Origin: Chanos chanos | Taxonomy: Eukaryota > Chordata > Actinopteri > Gonorynchiformes > Chanidae | Direction: 5' to 3' | Length of the DNA: 64,000 nt | Assembly (NCBI RefSeq): GCF_902362185.1 | Contig: NC_044498.1 | Location: 43,433,036 to 43,497,035, forward strand | In this document: in pieces, positions 38,596 through 47,872 of the stretch | Layout: each line of letters opens with the position of its first letter | Numbering within the stretch: the first letter of the stretch is position 1 | The notes under the pieces: model-generated | Seen by the model: the letters and a program-made list of their open reading frames with translations, nothing else | Databases searched by the model: none | Told to the model about the DNA's origin: nothing | Made by a program: the position numbers and the translations under genes

Positions 38596-41500
38596 CTAGA
38601 ATCGCTGCAAGTCCAACTGCTGAACTCTCCTTGTGATGTCATCTAGTAAGACCAGTTAAGGGAAAAATGGAATGAAGCATGCTGTCAGGACACAAGATCT
38701 ATGTAATATAGGTGTGAGGAGGGCAAAATCATTCAAACAAGTTCTTTAAGCAAAAATAGTTAGAGACTAAAATGTGATGCTGCAAGACTGCAGCCTAAAA
38801 CATTAAGGCATAAAATTGGCAGCATGAGTGAAAACAATATGGAACGGTTCTCTTTTTGGGCTTAAAGGATATGTTTGCCAGTGAGTTCCTGGATGGAACT
38901 TTGTACCCTCTTCTGGAATGCAATTTGGGCCTCACACATGCATGGGTCCTGAGTCACCTCTGCCCGTGCTTCCTCTGAAAGGAACAAGAGGAAAAGAAGA
39001 TTAGTTCTATGAACTAAATACATATTGTTCAATGTCACTATTTATTTTTTCATTGAAGTCCTGAGCTTGTGTCTGCCTTCCATTAAGCCTCACATTAGCA
39101 ACACTGTTGCTCACCAATCAGGTAAGAATCACATGAGTGAAACTCTTCATCTGAAACTCAACTAATTTTCACACTCACTCCAGTTAGTCATTTATTTAAC
39201 ACATTTTAGTAAATAACTACAATTTAAGGAAATAAAGGTGTCCATTTTTAAGTATGTAACAGTGTTACGAAATAGCTCCCTCCTTCAGTCTCACCAACTG
39301 CCATAGAAGAACACAGCCCTAGCCTAGCACTGTGATTTATGATGCTTTTCCTCAGCAGGTTTCAAAATTCTCTTTGAGGTTCCTGGCACCATCAGAGTCC
39401 CCACCCATGGCACCTTGGCAAAAGCAGACCTGGCACGTTCAGCATGGGTTAGGGTGCCATTTCTCCAGGTGATTTCACAATGTCAGGCCAATCACTATGT
39501 CTTTTGCCAGCCTTACTGGTCTGATGTGTACTCAAAACAATCTCAGTGAAATATTCAATCATATTGGACAAATTTAGTCTGCAAGGACTTGGACCTGTCA
39601 AGCAAGTCTAAAATTCAGGCTTTAAAGCATTTCAGAATCTCCAGATGAACTGCTGTGGATCTACAGAATTCAACACACAGTTCCATGGTTGCGTGGTGTA
39701 AATATCAGTGTGAAAGGTCATGAGTTGGCACTGATATAGGTGAACATATGCTGCTACCAGTGACTTGGGCCTGTCAACAAAGCTTTTCCAACCTGGCTGA
39801 ACTACAAACAGGAATACCAGTATCTTCGCTATTAACCCATTTGCTATTTGTAATATATTGCATAAGCACATAAAAAACACACAAAAATATGAATCTCCAA
39901 AGTTATCTCTTCATGCAGGAAAAGACAACCAACCCTTGAGTGAGCAAGTTTTCTTGTCTGGGTTCAAGACGTATCCCTCTTGGCATTTGCAGTAGTAGGA
40001 TGGATTGCTGTTCACGCATATGTGCTGGCAGTCATGACCAAGGGCACAGGCATCTAAGCCTGTAAAACAAAAAGTTTGATTATCAAGCCTGTCAAGCTAA
40101 TCAAAACATTTATGAAATCACAACTACTGATTGTTTCGGCTTCATAACCGTGCCATTTATTCAAAGCTACTGACTGGTGCTAATTAGTATGGTTAAACTG
40201 TATCATTCTGAGTTTAGTTTATGCAAGCTGAATTTGATATGAAATTGAGCCTTAGGATTACAAACACAAAGTTGAAGACGGACTAATTCAAAATTTAAAC
40301 AGACTGAAATACTGAAAATCAGGCAAATTTAATATGAGTTTTTCCATTCTCATAGTCACCTATTGTTGGCGACGATAAAAGAGACCTATTGTGAAGCAGA
40401 GGAACAAATACTGGAGTATATCATCTGTTCCTTGCAAGAGGAAGTTAATCTGTTAAGATTATCTCAAGTTATCTGAACTTTTATGCCTTCCCCAAGAGTT
40501 CAACTCTCTTACCACAGAGTGTCTCCCGAAATTTGGATGTGAGCTTCTCTATGACACCATATGTCTCCACATAAAACACATGCTCATCCAGTGGCTGGCT
40601 TGCCATCAAGCGCAAAGATGCCATGTCCGCTCGGTCTACGCCCACAGCATAGATTTCAATCCCAGAGGCTCGAGCTGCTGCAGACACCTCCTCTACCTTA
40701 TCCTGGGGCCGACCATCCGTGACGATAATGGAGACCTTGGAAATGTTCTTGGAACGTGGCCGGGCACCTGACTCCTCGGTGAAAGCTTTCTCCATGGCAG
40801 TTTTGATGGCCAGGCCAGTCATGGTGCCAGATGAGAGTGGATCAATCCTTGAAAAGGCCTGCTTGATCTCAGCTTTACTGGAGTAGGTATTCAGGAGGAA
40901 CTCAATGTTGACTGTGCTGGCATAGTTCACCAAAGCAACACGAGTGGCATCTATGCCAATCTCCAGCGTATCCACCATGTCTGCGAGAAAGGTCTTGACC
41001 TTCTCAAACTCAGCAGGACGCACACTGCGGGAGCTGTCGATGATGAAGACAAGGTCCAGTGGACGGCTCTTGCAGACCTCTGTTCGTGCAGAGGGAGAGA
41101 AAAGAGTATACTGCAATAGAACTGAATGGTTTTGGTTAATGGAGGGCAGTACTGATTCTACAGACCATTTTGTTGAACAGAAAAAATTATTAAAAGGAAT
41201 AGATATGTTTCATTTCATTCTGAATATGAAAAAAGAAAAAGAAGAAAGTCAATGGAGTACAAAGAAACAACTTTTGTAGTATGCAACTTTGCTCTGTAAT
41301 TGTTTAATGACTACCCATGTCATTCAGTGTCACTTTAAGGGTAGTGAGCAGTAGAATAAGACATTAGTTAAGTATGTGCCATCAGTGGTATTAACTGTTA
41401 AAATTTCATACTGATACTGGCCTGTATGGACTGCATGAAATGCTCAACAGCTACCCTCTGTGGAAATCCAATATAGAAAATTACTACTCTCTTCAGAGTG

Positions 41501-43385
41501 GTGTTCCCCTGATAGTGTTCCATAGACTCGAACGATTAACCTGTCTCATCTGAGCAGAAGTTCAGAACTTTGCATCTGGATGATGTAATATTAACACGTT
41601 AACAGAATTTTATACAAGAAACACACAGGCAGATGCAAACTGAAAAGCCCATGAAGTTGCAGTATGAAATTATGACCGAAAAGCCGAAAACAGTTATGGA
41701 CATCCTGGATTTTTACTTGATTAGCAGAGCTGAAACAGGGAAAGACACTATATTGCTGTCATGTTATTATTTTTGAATAGCAAAAAAAAAAAATGATAGT
41801 CTATCAGTCATGAGGCATAAAGCACTGTAAGATGCTCACACTCCACTTCTTCTTACCATTTATAATATCTCCTGAAAGAGTATGAGAGATCATGACAGAG
41901 AGAAAAGTTGAAGGCAAAGAAGAATGAAAACAACAATAAAGTCTGGACTCTCAAAGAACTGTTGACCAGTTGGGGCAGAAACATGACTGGAATTTAGCTG
42001 ATCTACCTGGGACAGTACGGGGAGAGATTGCCGGGGAGGTGGTGCCGCTAGGGGTACTGACCGGCAGTGCAGGCGTTGGGGGTGGAGTGGGTGGCGTGGG
42101 TAGCATGGGTGGCGTGAGTGGCGTGGGTATCACTTGTGGCACCGATGGTGCCTTTGGGATAGGTACTGTGGGTATCTTGGGTACCACTGGCCGGTGGTAG
42201 TTGAACGGCGGCCACTTCCACGGCGGACGGTGGTAGTGGTGATAGCCGTAAAACCTGTGATTAATGCTGCGTGCTTTGTGCGAGGAGAGAGAGGGAAGCG
42301 GAAAGGCAACGGTTACCTTGTTTGCTAAAAGCACAGGAAGATGCATGTGTTTTGGTTTTTGACATAATGAAGAGAGAGGTGATTTTGTTATTTTGTTATA
42401 GGCTTTTGCTTTTGTATAGCAAAAGCCTGAGCAAGGTAATGAGTGATGAGACAGCACATTTTCTATCACTAAATAACTTCAGAATCTGTTAACACTAAAA
42501 ATAATCATTGACAACTAAAAGTGACTGTTCAAGAGAGACCATAAAAGCCTACTGGATACACAGAGTTCTACATGTATACAAAAAAATATGAAAAGATATT
42601 CACATGATATGACTATTTTTTAAACCAAAATAGAGAATTTAAGAACACAATAAAGTATTGAATATCTTCACTCTTTCAAGCGTTGTGAAAAATGATCAGT
42701 TTCATCTTCACTTTAAAAGGTGCACCAGTCCATTTCTACAACATAAAGGAAGGTTCCAGTAAATTGTATACAGTCGTGGCTTAGTATATACCACTCTGTG
42801 AATGTTTGCAATCTGGTTTCATTTTTACACAGCAACACATCGAAGTTTAGATCTGCAAATATTGCAAACGTGTAGTAAACACAATGACATAATGGTATTA
42901 GTCTAAGACCTTGAAAATAAATGTATAAAATACAAAATACATATTGATCATCGGAATATCCATTATGTGATAAGCATACTTCAAAAAAAAAAAAAAACCC
43001 AAAGAAAAACATCGGCTCAAATTATCAATGCGTGAAAAAAGTCTATTTTGTACCACCACTCCAATAGTTAGTTCTAGTTGTCGTAGTAAAATTCGTAGTA
43101 CAAATAGTCATAGCATTTACCTCATTTATTTACTTTAGATTAATTACAAGTACAACTCAGACATTCGTAGAAGTATCTCAAATACATACCTCCTTGACTG
43201 ATCGTATTTTGCTGTGCTGGGATGTTGTTATGAGCCGGCTGCCTGTTGTAAGGGGCCGGCTGTCTCCCCATCACAACAGGTCTTTCCGCATAAATTTGAT
43301 TATGATATCCGTGATTCCTGAATGTCCCCTGCACCCCCATAAATAATAAGGAGAGAGAAAGGGCAAAACTTTCAATATAATACAT
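38596..43385 (-). CDS. matn3: Matrilin-3, six coding exons
   Basis: Oligomeric cartilage matrix adaptor. Exons, 5' to 3': 43190-43385, 42007-42273, 40513-41079, 39934-40059, 38873-38974, 38596-38645; total 1308 nt, 435 residues, in frame throughout. Exon 1 holds the signal peptide ([15 protein letters not shown]). Exon 2 (66-154) is a His/Tyr then Pro-rich segment ([16 protein letters not shown]). Exon 3 (155-343) is a von Willebrand A domain with MIDAS residues DSSRS, SGTMTG and TDGRP. Exon 4 (344-385) is one six-cysteine EGF module ([14 protein letters not shown]). Exons 5-6 form the C-terminal coiled coil ([31 protein letters not shown]) after the CMC pair. Human MATN3 has four EGF modules; only one was found here. 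wdr35 lies next downstream on the same strand, as in human. Whether this is the a or b paralogue is unresolved. Confidence 0.95.
38646..38872 (-). other. matn3: U12-type AT-AC intron in matn3
   Basis: A 227-nt intron between the two coiled-coil exons. In transcript sense it begins ATATCCTTT, the full U12 donor consensus. It carries a branch element TTCCCTTAACT (minus strand, about 38654-38664) about 10 nt before the end and finishes TTAC. Joining across it restores the frame GGC AAA C|TA GAT GAC, giving TGKLDDITRR. GT-AG splicing gives no sensible coiled coil, and reading through stops after HIL. An AT-AC intron at this place is an established property of matrilin genes. Confidence 0.93.
39060..39933 (-). 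other. matn3: matn3 intron 4, partly repeat-like
   Basis: No further EGF exon is visible. Two similar segments, ACTTGGACCTGTCAAGCAAG near 39590 and ACTTGGGCCTGTCAACAAAG near 39763, suggest an old unidentified repeat. Confidence 0.35.
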
Positions 43386-43935
43386 GATTATGTCTGACTT
43401 GATCCGATTGATGTTCTGTTATTCTTCCCACTCTCTATCCACAAATCTGAGTAAGGCTGACGTTTCTGAACAGCACATTTAAAGGTTCCAGCCTATAGAC
43501 ACGTGAGGCTTCAGCCAATCAAAGGATGGGGAATGTGGAAACTTGTGAGGTTCACTGTAGTGGTGGCGAAGTAAGAGTTATGTTCGAGGTTAAACCGATA
43601 TCTTGCCAAGTTTGTCATGATTATGTTTATTGTTAATAACAGTATTAATGGGAAGAAGAGGAAGAAGAAGAAAATAATCGTGAGGTCATGAAGGTTTACT
43701 GTGAGAATTGCACGTCGCTCATTTTCTGCTATCATAGATCAACCAGTACTTTAAAATGGTTGAGAGAAAATCATCACCATTTGAAAATTGATTGTTTTTT
43801 GTGAAATCCATTCAAATGGCTTTTTAATTATTTATTTAGTTTACATTGCAAAATAGATGTGTACAGTTACAGTCATGGTTTTGCATGACGTTAATCTCTT
43901 TTGCACGCTTGGAAGTAGCACAGTTCACACTACCA

Positions 43936-43950
43936 AGCACTAGGGGGCGA
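43936..43950 (+). promoter_or_regulatory. CTCF-like motif between matn3 and mtres1
   Basis: AGCACTAGGGGGCGA matches the CTCF core CCACTAGGGGGCGC except at the first C and last base. It sits between two divergently transcribed genes with very different expected expression (cartilage and ubiquitous mitochondrial). Confidence 0.6.
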
Positions 43951-44009
43951 AATTACTACTGTGACATTTAATTTCGTCGAAGAAGGTAGCCTCTTGGGTT
44001 TGTTTTTAC

Positions 44010-44072
44010 TCGGCTCGTTGACAAGGTTGAAAAGCATAGTGAATGAACAGGAGAACTTTAAACAAGACTAAG
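44010..44072 (+). other. mtres1: Noncoding first exon of mtres1
   Basis: A segment ending in a donor (AAG|GTATGAAT, 44072/44073). The matching acceptor, a long T-rich tract then CTTTCAAG, is at 44810. The 5' limit is an estimate. Confidence 0.55.
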
Positions 44073-44834
44073 GTATGAATTAATTCTTCCAAGAGCATTG
44101 TTGGATGGATCAAATTATGTTTTCCTGTGCTTTATACATTGAATTCATACTGTCGTAGGAATAATGCGTAAAGCGACTCGGCCTGCTAACTAGCCCACAT
44201 TAGACAAGCTTATGGCATGTGTTCGTGTGCTTGAAGTGTCCCTACTTTTACAACACGTAACGCAGTGTGTTACAAACCATTATCATTTTGTAAATTCTCC
44301 TCTTTGCTGTCCAGTTAGGTCAGTCGCGTGGTCAATAAGTAGAATCGAGATAACCTATTATGTAATTTAACTGTCGTGGCGACACTAATAATGGTGACGT
44401 TGTAGTAGAATTAATGTTGATTTTGTACAGCTTTTGCAAGTTTTATTGTTTGTTTGTTTGTATTTGCACTCTTGCCATAACCAGTGTAGTCTTTACCACC
44501 ACTTCTGTGAAACGTACATTAAAAGTTTCACGGTTTGTTACTCTCTCATCAGCAAGCTATTCTGCCCTACATCCTAGTACAAGCACATCCCACAGTGTGA
44601 TGTGTTGCATAAATAATAGTTTGTTAATGTACAAGTGTGTTCAGCTGTTAATACATTTATGTTTGTCATAAGCCTTTTAAGGTCCTAAATATGAACCTGG
44701 ACAACTCACAAAATCACTGGAACTGTTTGTTTCTTCCCAAACTCTTATTTGTGATTGTTGTTCCTTTTATTTTTTTTTTTGTTTGTTTGCTTTGGCCTGG
44801 CTCTTTCAAGTGACAGGGTGCAGTGCACTTAAAG

Positions 44835-46125
44835 ATGCAGAGTGTGTGGGTGCAGGCATTAACCCTGAGACAGCTGGGGAGGGTGAACTCCTTGCAAGTA
44901 CTGGTGCCCAGTCACGGAGCCAGCCTGACCACATGGTGCCCAAGAACATTACATGCACGTCAGCTATGGGGTACCATTGTTCCCCTGACACAGAAGACAC
45001 AAGCGTTTAATCCCAGGCTCTGGGATTCTTCAAAGAACTGGCCTCTTCAGCAGACGCAATTCAAAAGTACTAAAAAGAATAGAAAGCAAAAGCCAAGCCA
45101 AGAGGAGGAGGATGACGATGAGGAGGAAGATCCAGAGGCCAGTGACTATGAAGATGAGCTGCAGGATGACCCGGGTCTACCCAAGGACTACAAAGACCGT
45201 GAAAAACATGTTCAATCCCTCCGTTTTGACCTTATTCTGAAAGCTGGCTTGGACATGGCTCACAAGTAAGATCAAATTCCATAGAAATCCTTGAAAAGTA
45301 CATGGAGAATATGTTCTCTCATAATATCCAGAACATATTCTGTATGATTTGCAGTGACAACATTTGTCACAAAAAAAGTCGCAGTATACTTTTAAAGTCC
45401 GTTCATATTAGTAACAGGTCACAGAGTGGAATAGATTATCAGTATTCCGTTAATGGAAAACATTACTAGTGTTTTAGACAGCATCCACTGGTCTGCGAAA
45501 GAATAAATACTTGAATCAGTAAGTAATCTCTGTTCTGCCTCTCTTTCAGCAAAGTGGAGGATGCTTTTTACAACAACAAGCTGAGACTGAATGGACAAAA
45601 ACTTGTCAAGAAAAGCAAAATGGTGAGCAGTGTTTCTCTGCATACGGTTACACTTATACTGCATGATTTCCCATGACATTAATCATAATGTATGGACATA
45701 CTGAGAGGTACACTTCAATTTACTTTGTGACACAGGCTTACTCCACCTTTACTACTTTCATATGATCATTTTTTAGGGGGCGCTTGGGCAGTATATAAAA
45801 GGTGTTATTAGGCTGTAATATGCATTAAAATTTAGGAAGTATAACAAAGCAACTGTTACTATGTGTTTGCAGTGGTTCCAAAACCATTACTTGTACAGCT
45901 CATCAACTGAAGCATTGTTTTGTTCTTTTGCTCCCTCTGCAGGTTAAAGTGGGAGATACTTTGGACTTGATCTTGGGTGAAGACAATGCAATGGGCACAG
46001 TATTGATGAAGAGAGTTGTCCTCAAAAAGATAGTGGGTGAAACCAATGATTCAGAGAAGCAGAAAGTCATACTTAGGAGCTGGAAAAACCTGCAGCTTCC
46101 CAAACAAGATGCTTTGAAGCAGTGA
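44835..46125 (+). CDS. mtres1: Mitochondrial transcription rescue factor 1 (C6orf203), three coding exons
   Basis: RNA-binding protein of the mitochondrial matrix that supports mitochondrial transcription under stress and acts in ribosome quality control. Exons 44835-45265, 45550-45622 and 45943-46125 total 687 nt, 228 residues (human about 240). The start ATG is preceded by an in-frame TGA at 44811 and gives a basic, hydroxyl-rich leader fit for mitochondrial import. An acidic stretch (EEEDDDEEEDPEASDYEDE) precedes a C-terminal S4-like RNA-binding fold: VQSLRFDLILKAGLDMAHK, NKVEDAFYNNKLRLNG, VKVGDTLDLILGEDN. The match to human C6orf203 (NKVEDAFYKGELRLN, VKVGDTLDLLIGED) is clear. The gene converges on bend3, its neighbour also at human 6q21. 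Confidence 0.95.
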
Positions 46126-46420
46126 AGCGTGCTTTGAATTGACTGTAATGAATTTTTGGAATTGACTATATTGACTTACCCAACTTGACTTTAAGGCAAT
46201 AAGAAGTGGTCCATGGTTTTTTGTTTGTTTATTTGTTTGTTTTTGTTTTGGTTTTTTTTTTCAACTCCTGGTACTAGCAGCAAAGGACTCAGTTTTGCTG
46301 GACATTGGCCCGCACTCAGCATAGTCGAATAATGAGCTCACATCACCTTCATACATGTGTAAAATACAAACAGTTTTATGACTGTAAATTTTCCACAGCC
46401 CAAGGATTATTTTGGTTCAC

Positions 46421-46426
46421 AATAAA
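46421..46426 (+). terminator. mtres1: Candidate poly-A signal of mtres1
   Basis: AATAAA 296 bases past the stop; further AATAAA copies at about 46776 and 47156 could give longer 3' UTRs. Confidence 0.55.
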
Positions 46427-47359
46427 GACAGATGGAGATGCACATGGTTCACATATTACCTTTTAAATGTGAAAGAGGTGATCTTTACCATCAGAACTTC
46501 TGATTTGCTTTAACTGAAAGTGATGCTATTCTGTGGTTGTGGGGTAAAGGGACTTCAGTGACAGTACCATACTAACTAGTCTAATGTAGACTTGGTTACT
46601 GTATAGCACTGACATTGGTTTTGCATAGTACAGAGATGTCTGCTGCAAAGTAATTTTTCATTAATGTGTTGACAAATTAGTGACCTAATAATTATGGTTA
46701 TAAATTTTTAGAATACTGTGGGCTGAACTGATGAATGGATGGACACTTAATGAATTGAAGTATTTGAAGGACAGGAATAAATTTTGTCATATTGTAACCA
46801 CTTTGACCAGCAACTTCTAGAATCTGTGCCTCCCAGACATGGTCTTACGCTGAGTTCTTCATAACAGTGTTAATAAGATGAAAATGCTGTGTTTGATGTT
46901 AGAGGTGTGACTGAAGTAAATGTATCCATGTTTTCCAGAAGTTATTTGTAACTCTGGATTTGTTACATAATATTTGTCCATAAAGTATTATTGTTCATAA
47001 TACTTTAGACTAACTGCAATACCTGCTCTGAAACTTTAACAGGAGTATGTTTATTAATTGAGCTTTTCAGTTAATTCCCTCAGGTGGGCATGACAGTATT
47101 CGTATGCCTGATTATTGCTAGTTGACAGTTGAGATGTCTGTGTAGTTGCAGATAGAATAAAGTAGACACTCTCTTGAAAGCGCAGCAAATTGTTGGTGCT
47201 ATTCAGTTCAATGTCACCATGCAAAAACTGGCATCAGGTATCAGGGGAAACATACTCTTTTGGGAAAGAGATACTTTCAAGCATTGTTAATTCAGAGATT
47301 CAGTTTGGAGGAGAAAGAACCAAAAAAACTCCAATTTCTTCTCTACTAAGACATCAGAG
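46427..47359. other. Intergenic space between converging mtres1 and bend3
   Basis: AT-rich, no exon recognised; probably 3' UTR of one or both genes. Confidence 0.4.
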
Positions 47360-47365
47360 TTTATT
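47360..47365 (-). terminator. bend3: Candidate poly-A signal of bend3
   Basis: AATAAA on the minus strand, 508 bases after the bend3 stop. Confidence 0.4.
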
Positions 47366-47872
47366 TAAAAATAGTGTGACATAACCTGCTGTAGTTTAGT
47401 ATAGATTAATAACTTCTATAAGAAGATAGGACATATTTTCATAAATTCTTTGTTAGAAAAGACCAGTGCTGACACATTGCTACATCTAATTAAAAACAAA
47501 ATATATATATATATAATTACTTTGTGTTTTATCTCTACTAAAGTGACATATATTTTTAATATGTTAATATTAACATTTCTTAATTTACTTGTTTAAGGCT
47601 ACGATAGCTTATAAATCTATTAGCAGTTAGAATTACATCAGTTACATTTTGGCATATAAATAGTAACCCTAACACTTTACTACCAGTTGACAGTGAGCTC
47701 TATGACAAACGGTATTGTTTGGTACTGCAGTTACATGTTGCAAACACATCCTACATGGAGCTCACCAAGGACATTTCATGAGTTTTAATATAGCCTTTCA
47801 GCTGACAGACTTGTGCAAATGATACATTTTTCTGTAAAGTATACAAAAAGGACAGCTCATTGCAGAGCACTG

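Larger units (their letters stand above)
43386..44072. promoter_or_regulatory. Shared intergenic region and promoters of matn3 and mtres1
   Basis: Only about 0.7 kb separates the matn3 ATG (minus) from the end of the noncoding mtres1 exon (plus). A TATA-like CTTTAAATG on the minus strand near 43476-43484 could serve matn3. The mtres1 first exon ends ACTAAG|GTATG at 44072/44073. The CTCF-like site at 43936 lies between them. Confidence 0.6.

Noticed and set aside
39290-39560. Extra EGF exon in matn3 intron 4
   Set aside because: Several cysteine codons occur but without EGF spacing, splice sites or frame.
41951-42469. Proline-rich 172-codon frame as a separate gene
   Set aside because: Splice sites and frame show that its middle is matn3 exon 2; the ends are intron.
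47501-47516. AT repeat as a regulatory site
   Set aside because: A short simple AT run in AT-rich 3' flanking DNA; nothing supports function.
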